A DNA stretch of 9,336 nucleotides, from the NCBI GenBank assembly GCA_001818355.1, contig MHKJ01000013.1, positions 1 to 9,336 of the forward strand. Direction: 5' to 3'. The notes below the pieces were generated by a model that was not told the DNA's origin, did no database searches, and saw nothing but the letters and a program-made list of their open reading frames with translations. Below, in pieces: positions 1-5,679 of the stretch (its first letter is position 1; each line of letters starts with the position of its first letter). Position numbers and translations under genes: made by a program. Source of the DNA: Candidatus Kerfeldbacteria bacterium RIFOXYC2_FULL_38_9 (lineage in GTDB: Bacteria > Patescibacteriota > Patescibacteriia > UBA9570 > XYC2-FULL-38-9).

Positions 1-2
1 TG

Positions 3-194
3 GAGGCCGCGGTTATCGTTCCTCCTTTGCGCTTATGGGATATTGCCAACGGCATTTTATTGATAGAAACTGCCGGCGGTAAGATTACAGATTTTTCCGG
101 TCAAGAATGGAATAGTTGTTCTCAAGGCTTGGTGGCCACCAACGGCCTTGTCCACCGCCAAATTTTAAATATTTTAAAAAAACACTCTAGATAA
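3..194 (+). CDS. Inositol monophosphatase family protein, C-terminal 63 residues (5' end outside the window)
   Basis: Only the tail of the protein is present, read in frame 3 from the window edge to TAA at 192-194. It carries the WDIANG sequence (residues 12-17 of the fragment), which matches the second metal-binding signature (WDxAAG type) of the FIG/inositol monophosphatase superfamily; its Asp is a Mg2+ ligand. This is followed by AGGK(I)TDFSG and an ATNG-lvH stretch near the end, both usual in this family's C-terminal domain. Members are cytosolic Mg2+-dependent sugar- or nucleotide-phosphate phosphatases, acting on inositol phosphate, fructose-1,6-bisphosphate or 3'-phosphoadenosine 5'-phosphate (PAP). 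The fragment is too short to decide the substrate. The family call is fairly firm; the function is open. The next gene, fic, starts 96 bases downstream with its own promoter, so the two need not be co-transcribed. Confidence 0.85.
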   Translation, partial: EAAVIVPPLRLWDIANGILLIETAGGKITDFSGQEWNSCSQGLVATNGLVHRQILNILKKHSR

Positions 195-224
195 TTACCG
201 CGTTTTTGTTTTATTTGAAAAAGG

Positions 225-253
225 TTGACAAAAATATTAACATATAGTAACAT
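225..253 (+). promoter_or_regulatory. Putative sigma70-type promoter of the fic gene
   Basis: A perfect -35 TTGACA lies at 225-230. With a 17-bp spacer the -10 is TAACAT (248-253, 4 of 6 consensus bases). Better -10-like hexamers, TATAGT (243-248) and TATACT (253-258), lie nearby but at spacings of 12 and 22 bp. A separate TATATT at 285-290 could serve as a second -10 just in front of the gene, though it has no good -35. Confidence 0.5.
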
Positions 254-268
254 ATACTCACATAGTTA
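238..268 (+). repeat. Three tandem ~10-bp direct repeats in the fic promoter
   Basis: TAACATATA occurs at 238-246 and again, exactly, at 248-256. A degraded third copy (TCACATAGT) follows at 258-266. The 10-bp period is close to one helical turn, so all copies face the same side of the DNA. They cover the predicted -10 region. This layout is seen in operators bound by multimeric regulators, but AT-rich DNA also produces such repeats by chance. Confidence 0.45.
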
Positions 269-278
269 ATTTGTTACT
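246..278. promoter_or_regulatory. Inverted repeat overlapping the fic promoter (candidate operator)
   Basis: AGTAACA (246-252) and its exact reverse complement TGTTACT (272-278) flank a 19-bp centre. The left arm lies on the predicted -10, so a dimer binding here could control fic. A candidate ligand is the winged-helix-like C-terminus of the Fic protein itself. This is an inference from position only. Confidence 0.35.
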
Positions 279-290
279 ACTTTTTATATT

Positions 291-1358
291 ATGCCAATGA
301 ACAGATTTGATCAACGCTTGTTATTTAGTCCCGTAATTACAGCAAAAATATATAGTTTTATCGCTAAGATTGATGCAATTAAGGGGCAATGGAAAACAAC
401 GAATACATTATCACCACAAATGATTTCTCGTTTGAAAACGTCTGTTTTAATAACTTCTACAGGCGCATCTACAAGAATTGAGGGTTCAAAATTATCAGAT
501 ATACAGATACAAGACTTATTAAGTAAAATAAAAATTAAAACCCTTAAAACGCGGGACGAGCAAGAAGTGGCTGGATATCTTGAATTACTAAAAAATATGT
601 TTGACTCTTGGAAAAAATTACATTTTTCCGAAAGTCTTATTCTTGGTTTTCATAAAGAGTTATTAAAATATAGCGCCAAGGATGAACGGCATAAAGGCCA
701 TTATAAAATTGATTCCAATAGAGTTGAAGCAAGAAACGTTCAAGGAGAATTAGTTGGAATTGTTTTTGATCCAACAGCACCGTATTTAGTAAAAAAGGAA
801 ATGCAAGAATTGGTTGATTGGACACAAAAAAAATTGGCCACTCAGCAAACCCACCCTTTGTTGGTAGTGGCAAATTTTATTTTTGAATTTTTAGCTATTC
901 ATCCATTTACTGACGGCAATGGTCGCGCCAGCCGAATTTTGACCAATTTTTTATTGTTACAATCCGGGTATGAATACATTCCGTATATTTCTCATGAAAA
1001 AATTATCGAAGACAATAAAGCCGAGTATTATGTTGCCTTGAATAAAACACAAACTACCTGGAAGAAAAAAAAGGAAGATATTTCTGCCTGGGTTTTATTT
1101 TTATTGGAATGTATTTTAAAACAAAGCGAATTGGCTTTAAAGCTCATCATCCAAGAATCTGTGGAGGATTTTTTATCAATAAAACAATTGCAGGTATGGG
1201 AATTTGCCTTGTCGCACGAAACGTTCAAGCGCTCAGAGGTGATAGAAGGAACAAAATTAAAAGCTCGTACAGTTGAACAGGCTATCAAAAAATTATTAAA
1301 CATGAATAAAATTAAAAAATTCGGCCAAGGAAAAGCAACAAGATATAAAGTAAGATAA
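291..1358 (+). CDS. Fic family protein, class II, with C-terminal winged-helix-like domain
   Basis: The 355-residue protein carries the full Fic active-site motif HPFTDGNGRASR (residues 204-215): catalytic H204, acidic D208 and R215. Fic enzymes typically transfer AMP from ATP to a hydroxyl side chain of a target protein. Upstream is S60-TRI-E64-G65, which fits the [S/T]xxxE[G/N] inhibitory helix. Because that helix precedes the Fic core, the protein is class II: E64 should block ATP binding until inhibition is relieved, and such proteins may also de-AMPylate. The HKGHYK region (135-139) fits the target-binding flap. Residues ~295-355 look like a winged helix (basic, with RTVEQAIKKL as the likely recognition region), as in many bacterial Fic proteins. 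Start: ATG at 291 is used here; ATG at 297 is equally plausible. No Shine-Dalgarno is visible. No antitoxin gene is adjacent, which suits a self-inhibited class II protein. The target is unknown. Confidence 0.93.
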   Translation: MPMNRFDQRLLFSPVITAKIYSFIAKIDAIKGQWKTTNTLSPQMISRLKTSVLITSTGASTRIEGSKLSDIQIQDLLSKIKIKTLKTRDEQEVAGYLELLKNMFDSWKKLHFSESLILGFHKELLKYSAKDERHKGHYKIDSNRVEARNVQGELVGIVFDPTAPYLVKKEMQELVDWTQKKLATQQTHPLLVVANFIFEFLAIHPFTDGNGRASRILTNFLLLQSGYEYIPYISHEKIIEDNKAEYYVALNKTQTTWKKKKEDISAWVLFLLECILKQSELALKLIIQESVEDFLSIKQLQVWEFALSHETFKRSEVIEGTKLKARTVEQAIKKLLNMNKIKKFGQGKATRYKVR

Positions 1359-1388
1359 TAGACAAATTTTTCTTTTTGGACTCCCTAA

Positions 1389-1473
1389 TGGTGCCCGGGG
1401 CGAGACTCGAACTCGCATGGATTGCTCCGGCAGATTTTAAGTCTGCTGTGTATACCGATTCCACCACCCGGGC
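1389..1473 (-). tRNA. tRNA-Leu (anticodon UAA), CCA end encoded
   Basis: The minus strand folds into a complete class II tRNA. The 7-bp acceptor pairs GCCCGGG (1467-1473) with CCCGGGC (1393-1399). The D arm contains GGTGGAATCGG. The anticodon stem is GCAGA/TCTGC with loop CTTAAAA, giving anticodon UAA at 1437-1439. The variable arm is 13 nt (a 3-bp GGA/TCC stem closed by GCAA). The T arm is GCGAG-TTCGAGT-CTCGC. A73 (1392) is followed by CCA in the DNA (1389-1391). The 5' half closely matches known bacterial tRNA-Leu(UAA). It reads UUA codons, which are common in these AT-rich genes. It converges with fic, 30 bp away. Confidence 0.97.
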
Positions 1474-1493
1474 TGATTAAATTCAACCTTGGT

Positions 1494-1522
1494 AGTATAG
1501 AAAAAAGTCCTAGAAAAATCAA
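1494..1522 (-). promoter_or_regulatory. Promoter of the tRNA-Leu gene
   Basis: Reading the minus strand, TTGATT (1517-1522) and TATACT (1494-1499) are separated by exactly 17 bp. Each differs from the sigma70 consensus by one or two bases. Transcription would begin near 1487, leaving a leader of about 14 nt before the mature tRNA 5' end at 1473. Confidence 0.7.
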
Positions 1523-1531
1523 GAGAAATAC

Positions 1532-1559
1532 TGGACAAGATCTTATTTTCTGATAAAGT
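1532..1559 (+). promoter_or_regulatory. Promoter of the cfa-rlmN unit, predicted leaderless
   Basis: The -35 TGGACA (1532-1537, 5 of 6 consensus bases) is followed by a 16-bp spacer and TAAAGT (1554-1559). A TG at 1551-1552 gives an extended -10 (TGATAAAGT). The -10 ends seven bases before the cfa ATG at 1566, so the predicted transcription start is the A of the start codon. It is divergent from the tRNA-Leu promoter; only 9 bp separate the two -35 elements. Confidence 0.55.
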
Positions 1560-1565
1560 CAAGAT

Positions 1566-2684
1566 ATGAACAGAACTAAACAAATCGTAGAAAAATTATT
1601 ACAATTGGCCGGAATTCAAATTAACGGCCATAATCCTTGGGATATTCAAGTACATGATGAACGTTTATATGCGCGCGTTTTAGCGCAAGGCTCTTTGGGT
1701 TTGGGAGAGGCTTATTTAGACGGTTGGTGGGATGTGCAACAATTAGATGAGTTTTTTAACCGAATTTTACAAGCCAGGCTGGATAAAAAAGTGAGGGGAG
1801 ACTGGAAGATTATTTTGCAAGTAGTTTTGGCTTCTTTAGGAAATTTGCAAAATAAAAAAAGAGCTTATGACATTGGCAAACATCATTACGATTTAGGCAA
1901 TGATTTATATGAAGCCATGCTTGATGAGCGCTTGGTTTATACTTGCGGTTATTGGAAAAAGGCCAAAACCCTAGCTGAGGCGCAAGAGGAAAAATTGGAT
2001 TTAGTGTGCAAAAAACTTAATTTGCAAGCCGGACAAACCGTTTTAGATATTGGTTGCGGCTGGGGCAGTTTTGCTAAATTTGCCAGTCAAAAGTACGGCG
2101 CGCACGTAGTGGGGGTTACTGTTTCTCAAGAACAGATTGAGTTGGGTAAAAAAAATTGTGCTGGTTTGCCGGTAGAATTGCGGTATCAAGATTATCGGGA
2201 TATTAAAAATGAAAAATTTGATCACATTGTTTCTTTGGGCATGTTTGAACACGTGGGTTATAAAAATTACCGCACTTATATGGAAATTGCCCGTCGTGTT
2301 TTAAAAGATTCCGGTTTGTTTTTATTACACACTATCGGCGGACTGCACTCTGTCAAAACTACAGACCCTTGGATTGCGAAGTATATTTTTCCCAACAGCA
2401 TGTTGCCTTCTTTGAAACAGTTATCGGTAGCTATCGAGGGTTTGTTTGTCATGGAAGATTGGCACAGTTTTGGCGCGGATTATGACAAAACACTCATGAT
2501 GTGGTTTCAGAATTTTGATCAACATTGGCAAAAATTAAAACATCAATACAGTGATCGTTTCTATCGCATGTGGAAATATTATTTATTATGTTGCGCCGGT
2601 TCTTTTCGTGCTCGTAAAAATCAATTATGGCAAATTGTCCTTTCTAAAAACGGTGTGGTTGGCGGATATCCTTCGGTGCGCTAA
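1566..2684 (+). CDS. cfa: Cyclopropane-fatty-acyl-phospholipid synthase
   Basis: The enzyme transfers the methyl group of S-adenosylmethionine onto the cis double bond of unsaturated acyl chains already in phospholipids, making cyclopropane rings that stabilise membranes under acid, starvation or oxidative stress. The 372 residues are close to the 382 of the E. coli enzyme. The SAM site is VLDIGCGWG (159-167). Residues matching the E. coli bicarbonate/active-site set are C127 (in YTCGYW), E228 (in MFEHVG), H255 and I257 (in LLHTIGG) and Y306 (in DYDKTL). The N-terminal ~95 residues form the family's lipid-facing domain. There is no signal peptide, as expected for a peripheral membrane enzyme. 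The start at 1566 is supported by its promoter geometry, since no Shine-Dalgarno is present. rlmN follows after a 3-base gap. All catalytic residues are intact, so activity is likely. Confidence 0.95.
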   Translation: MNRTKQIVEKLLQLAGIQINGHNPWDIQVHDERLYARVLAQGSLGLGEAYLDGWWDVQQLDEFFNRILQARLDKKVRGDWKIILQVVLASLGNLQNKKRAYDIGKHHYDLGNDLYEAMLDERLVYTCGYWKKAKTLAEAQEEKLDLVCKKLNLQAGQTVLDIGCGWGSFAKFASQKYGAHVVGVTVSQEQIELGKKNCAGLPVELRYQDYRDIKNEKFDHIVSLGMFEHVGYKNYRTYMEIARRVLKDSGLFLLHTIGGLHSVKTTDPWIAKYIFPNSMLPSLKQLSVAIEGLFVMEDWHSFGADYDKTLMMWFQNFDQHWQKLKHQYSDRFYRMWKYYLLCCAGSFRARKNQLWQIVLSKNGVVGGYPSVR

Positions 2685-2687
2685 TTT

Positions 2688-3719
2688 ATGTGGCCCAAAA
2701 AAATTCAACAATTTATTCTAACCCAAAACCAGCCTAAATTCCGCACCAACCAGGCCATTGCCGCGTTTTGTAAATTCGGGGCAAAGAGTTTTGCCGATGT
2801 TCGGGTGTGGCCCAATGCCTTACGAGAAACAGCAGATAAAACCATTACTGCCATGTCTTTTGTCAAAACACAGATTTTTCAATCCAGAGATCGTAGCACT
2901 TATAAAGCAACTTTACAGCTGATAGACGGCTCTATGATAGAAACGGTTTTAATGAGCCCTAAACCCGGCGTCTATTCTGTTTGTATTTCCAGCCAAGTCG
3001 GCTGTGCCATGAATTGTGCTTTTTGCGCCACCGGCAAGATGGGTTTACAACGCAGTTTAACGGCAGAAGAAATTATTGACCAAGTGTTATTTTGGATTCA
3101 GTATAATCAGGAGCACCATCTTTTTGATCGTTTGCATAATATTGTTTATATGGGCATGGGCGAACCGTTGGCCAACTTAACTGCAGTGGAAGAAAGTTTG
3201 CGCATTTTAATTGATAGCCAGGCTTTTAATTTTTCCACCCGACATATTTCTGTATCAACCTCCGGGTTGGTACTGGGTATTGCGCATTTTGCCAAACATT
3301 GGCCGCAAATTAACTTAGCCGTTTCTTTGCACAACGCGATTGAGGATGAACGCACAGAACTGATGCCCATCAACAAAACCTATTCTTTAGTGAAACTGCA
3401 AAAGGCTTTACAAAATTATTTTCATTATGCCAATCGCAAAGTTTTTATTGAGTATATTTTATTAAAAGACCGCAACGATACAACACGTCACGCTAAGGCA
3501 CTAATTGACTTTATCCAAAAAATAGACAAACCACAATTATTGCACGTTAATTTAATTATTTACAATGAAACTCAGGCCGGTTTTGCAGGCAGTAGCAAAG
3601 AAACGGCAACAGTCTTTATGCAGAAATTAAAACAAGCGCACATTTCTGTCACCATGCGCAAAAATATGGGGCGTGATATTAGCGGGGCTTGCGGACAACT
3701 GGCAGGAAAAAATCGTTAA
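2688..3719 (+). CDS. rlmN: Dual-specificity 23S rRNA A2503 / tRNA A37 C2-methyltransferase (radical SAM)
   Basis: RlmN methylates C2 of adenosine 2503 in 23S rRNA, at the peptide tunnel, and A37 of some tRNAs, using radical SAM chemistry. The radical-SAM cluster motif CAMNCAFC supplies C106, C110 and C113. C99, seven residues before the first cluster Cys (CISSQVGC), and C335 near the C-terminus (GACGQLAG) are the pair that forms the methyl-carrying and resolving cysteines. YMGMGEP (154-160) is the family's SAM-binding glycine motif. RHISVSTSG and NLAVSLHN are further RlmN hallmarks. The two extra catalytic Cys and the RlmN-type motifs separate it from ordinary radical SAM enzymes; Cfr is a close relative but much rarer. 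The 343-residue length is slightly short for the family, mainly at the N-terminus. The ATG lies 3 bases after the cfa stop, so it is translated from the same transcript. Confidence 0.95.
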   Translation: MWPKKIQQFILTQNQPKFRTNQAIAAFCKFGAKSFADVRVWPNALRETADKTITAMSFVKTQIFQSRDRSTYKATLQLIDGSMIETVLMSPKPGVYSVCISSQVGCAMNCAFCATGKMGLQRSLTAEEIIDQVLFWIQYNQEHHLFDRLHNIVYMGMGEPLANLTAVEESLRILIDSQAFNFSTRHISVSTSGLVLGIAHFAKHWPQINLAVSLHNAIEDERTELMPINKTYSLVKLQKALQNYFHYANRKVFIEYILLKDRNDTTRHAKALIDFIQKIDKPQLLHVNLIIYNETQAGFAGSSKETATVFMQKLKQAHISVTMRKNMGRDISGACGQLAGKNR

Positions 3720-3743
3720 TAGCCATCAGTCTGCACAGGTTTA

Positions 3744-3756
3744 TTGGCATTGCCAA
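3744..3756. promoter_or_regulatory. Palindrome over the -35 of the copper-module promoter
   Basis: TTGGC-ATT-GCCAA is a perfect 5-bp inverted repeat with a 3-base centre. It contains the predicted -35 TTGCCA (3750-3755), so a bound dimer would block RNA polymerase. It could instead be a weak terminator hairpin for cfa-rlmN, but the following AATCATTTTG is not a good T-tract. Confidence 0.4.
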
Positions 3757-3778
3757 AATCATTTTGCTGTTGTATGCT
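3750..3778 (+). promoter_or_regulatory. Putative promoter of the copper module
   Basis: TTGCCA (3750-3755) and TATGCT (3773-3778) are spaced by 17 bp. Transcription would begin near 3785, four bases before the ATG at 3789. This favours 3789 as the true start over the in-frame TTG at 3744 or ATG at 3774, both of which would lie inside the promoter. Both elements are covered by palindromes. Confidence 0.45.
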
Positions 3779-3786
3779 AGGCATAC
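3772..3786. promoter_or_regulatory. Palindrome over the -10 of the copper-module promoter (candidate operator)
   Basis: GTATGC-TAG-GCATAC is a perfect 6-bp inverted repeat with a 3-base centre. It spans the -10 hexamer and the predicted transcription start. It cannot be a terminator because no T-tract follows. Position and symmetry fit a repressor operator. The sequence does not clearly match the published CsoR, CopY or CueR boxes as I know them. Confidence 0.45.
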
Positions 3787-3788
3787 TT

Positions 3789-4211
3789 ATGATCAATAGA
3801 CATCAGAATTCAATATTAAAAAAAGTTGTGGCCACGAGTATTTTGCTAATTTTAGCTTTTTTTATGTATCATCAAACCCAAAATGCCCTCGCCCGATCAC
3901 ACATGAACATGAATATGGCAAATCAAGGCATGTATGATGTGAACGAATGCGCTAAAAGCTGTTTTTTGGCCATGTCCTTGGAAATAAAAAAAGTGTTTAC
4001 CAACTACATTACAGATATTGATGTATTACTTGCTGGTTTTGTGGTTTTCTTAGGCGGTTTTTCTTTGGTGTTGCTTGTTATTGTTTACCAGTTACCACTT
4101 ATTCGTCAACAATTATATTTTTCTCATCAACGATTTCGGCAAAGTTTTTTGTTGCCCTTGGTGGCCTTGTATCGTTGTGGAATTATTGCTCCCAAAATTT
4201 ATTTAGCGTAA
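3789..4211 (+). CDS. Small Met/His/Cys-rich membrane protein of unknown family, start of the copper module
   Basis: I do not recognise this 140-residue protein as a named family. A short basic N-terminus (MINRHQNSILKK) precedes a hydrophobic stretch (residues ~13-27) and an ALA-type signal-peptidase site near residue 35. Just after it is a candidate metal-binding patch: H38, M39, M41, M43, M48, then C54-x3-C58 and M62. A second hydrophobic span (~79-104) is followed by a basic segment and a C-terminal LPLVALYRCGIIAPK. The Met patch would therefore lie outside the membrane, as in Cu(I)-binding periplasmic proteins. It directly precedes a cupredoxin fusion and a Cu(I) ATPase, so a role as external copper-binding or sensing partner is likely by context. 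Longer in-frame starts (TTG 3744, ATG 3774) overlap the predicted promoter and were not used. A hairpin separates it from the next gene. Confidence 0.75.
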   Translation: MINRHQNSILKKVVATSILLILAFFMYHQTQNALARSHMNMNMANQGMYDVNECAKSCFLAMSLEIKKVFTNYITDIDVLLAGFVVFLGGFSLVLLVIVYQLPLIRQQLYFSHQRFRQSFLLPLVALYRCGIIAPKIYLA

Positions 4212-4218
4212 AAAATTG

Positions 4219-4251
4219 CTGAGAATACTTTTTCTCAGTCTTGGTTTTTTT
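4219..4251 (+). terminator. Weak intrinsic terminator or attenuator between the small membrane gene and the fusion gene
   Basis: CTGAGAA (4219-4225) pairs with TTCTCAG (4232-4238) around a 6-base loop: seven pairs, three of them G-C. A run of seven T follows (4245-4251) after a gap of six bases. The stem is weak and the T-run is displaced, so termination is probably partial. It would tune expression of the two downstream copper genes relative to the small membrane protein. Confidence 0.4.
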
Positions 4252-4269
4252 AATTTCTTTAAATATTTT
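4241..4269 (+). promoter_or_regulatory. Weak putative internal promoter for the fusion gene
   Basis: TTGGTT (4241-4246) and TATTTT (4264-4269) are 17 bp apart, and the -10 ends exactly seven bases before the ATG at 4276. Both hexamers are poor matches in a T-rich stretch, so the geometry is the main support. It overlaps the T-tract of the preceding hairpin. Confidence 0.3.
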
Positions 4270-4275
4270 TACGTT

Positions 4276-5661
4276 ATGAAAAAAAATAATTCTTCATATA
4301 ATCAAACAACTTTTTACATTAAGGGCATGACTTGTACCAGTTGTGAAGTTTTGATTGAAAGAGCTTTGCAAAAAATACCCGGAGTGCAAAAAGTTCAAGT
4401 TAATCATAAAACCGGCCTTTGCCAAATTGAGCATGACGCCAACCAAAAACCGCAGTTGTCGACTATCCAAAAGAGCCTGGCTCAGCATCATTATATTGTT
4501 ACTGAAGATCAAACAACAGACGATTTACAGACAGTACAGAATAAAAAGAGAAACTGGAAAGAAATTGGCGTTGCCGCGTTGATAGTATTAGCATTGTATC
4601 CTTTATTTAAAGTCATGGGTACTTTTTCCGGAAGCGCGGGACAAATTAGCGATTCTTTAACTTACGGAGCGATTTTTCTGATAGGCATAGTTGCCGCTCT
4701 TTCTTCTTGTATTGCGGTTGTGGGTGGATTCATTTTAAGTTTTTCTACCAAAATGCAAACTCTGCATCAAAATGCCACTCCTTGGCAAAAATTAAAACCG
4801 CACCTGTTGTTTAACGGTGGACGCTTGATTTCTTATTTTGTTTTAGGCGGTGTTGTAGGCGCGTTGGGCGGTGTGTTAACCCCCTCCTTGCGTTTAACCG
4901 GAGTGTTGACTATTTTGGTGGCAGTAGTGATGTTGTTGTTGGCCGTTGATATTTTAAAAATTTTTCAAGGCAGTCATTTTGTACCGAAAATGCCCAAATG
5001 GATCGGCCACAAGTTACACGGTTTGGCAGAAAGTAATCGTCCCGGAGTGCCCTTAATCTTAGGTGGTCTTACTTTTTTTCTGCCCTGTGGCTTTACTCAA
5101 GCCATGCAACTTTATGCTTTAACTACCGGCAGTTTTTGGCAGGGCGCGACTATTATGCTGGTGTTTGCTTTAGGAACAATGCCGGCGCTAATTTCCGTGG
5201 GTATTATTGCCAGCTTTTCCAAAGGTACATTTGCCCGTTATTTCACCTCCTTTTCCGGAGTTTTGGTTTTGCTCTTGGGAATCTATATGTTGAGCAACGG
5301 TTTGCATTTGCTTGGTGTTCAGCCCAGTGCCATTTTCGCCAAGCAGACAGCGGTTTCTCCGGTTACGGAAAACAGCAATACTGTGGTAGGCGACAAACAA
5401 ATTGTTAATATGGCAGTTAACGATTTGGATTATAATCCCAGTAGTTTAACAGTCAAAGTGGGCATACCGGTAGAGTGGCACATTAACGCCGCCAATGCTT
5501 CTGGCTGTACATCAACCATTGCTTTGCCTAAAATGGGTATTTTTCAAAAACTGTCTTATACTCAAGACACCGTGATTACTTTTACCCCAACCACTTTGGG
5601 CGTTCTGCCATTTACGTGTGGCATGGGTATGGCCAGCGGTCGTTTTCAAGTGGTAGAATAA
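4276..5661 (+). CDS. HMA / SafE-DsbD-like membrane / cupredoxin fusion protein, probable copper transfer
   Basis: The 461-residue protein has three parts. Residues 12-76 are a heavy-metal-associated domain with GMTCTSC (C20, C23), a Cu(I) site. Residues ~97-346 are a membrane domain of the TauE/SafE or DsbD/UreH-like type with about seven spans (97-114, 130-157, 182-203, 206-228, 257-283, 287-313, 325-346). It has one Cys in each half, C145 in ALSSC and C271 in FFLPCGFTQ, as in CcdA/DsbD folds. Residues ~375-461 are a cupredoxin domain with likely ligands C411 (ASGCTST), C448, M450 and M452 (FTCGMGM). Seven spans put the HMA domain inside and the cupredoxin outside. Proteins with this architecture are known and usually labelled 'sulfite exporter TauE/SafE'; a sulfite role is unlikely here. 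ATG 4276 was chosen over an in-frame TTG at 4216 because the extra 20 residues fall in the hairpin and promoter. copA follows after 18 bases. Confidence 0.9.
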   Translation: MKKNNSSYNQTTFYIKGMTCTSCEVLIERALQKIPGVQKVQVNHKTGLCQIEHDANQKPQLSTIQKSLAQHHYIVTEDQTTDDLQTVQNKKRNWKEIGVAALIVLALYPLFKVMGTFSGSAGQISDSLTYGAIFLIGIVAALSSCIAVVGGFILSFSTKMQTLHQNATPWQKLKPHLLFNGGRLISYFVLGGVVGALGGVLTPSLRLTGVLTILVAVVMLLLAVDILKIFQGSHFVPKMPKWIGHKLHGLAESNRPGVPLILGGLTFFLPCGFTQAMQLYALTTGSFWQGATIMLVFALGTMPALISVGIIASFSKGTFARYFTSFSGVLVLLLGIYMLSNGLHLLGVQPSAIFAKQTAVSPVTENSNTVVGDKQIVNMAVNDLDYNPSSLTVKVGIPVEWHINAANASGCTSTIALPKMGIFQKLSYTQDTVITFTPTTLGVLPFTCGMGMASGRFQVVE

Positions 5662-5679
5662 AAAACTAATTATCTTTTT

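Noticed and set aside
195..290. An attachment site or duplicated tRNA 3' end marking fic as an integrated element
   Set aside because: No copy of the tRNA-Leu 3' end occurs upstream of fic, and no integrase gene is present.
1359..1388. Terminator between fic and tRNA-Leu
   Set aside because: There is a T-rich stretch on the plus strand (1367-1378) but no stem before it, and nothing suitable on the minus strand.
3744..3788. Longer N-terminus of the small membrane protein from TTG 3744 or ATG 3774
   Set aside because: Both starts fall inside the predicted promoter and palindromes. The ATG at 3789 gives a normal basic-then-hydrophobic signal-like N-terminus.
4216..4275. Longer N-terminus of the fusion protein from TTG 4216
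   Set aside because: The extension is translated hairpin and T-tract. ATG 4276 places the HMA domain at the usual distance from the start.
5136..5408. Plus-strand overlapping open frame inside the fusion gene
   Set aside because: It is frame-shifted relative to recognisable membrane and linker sequence, and its own product looks random.
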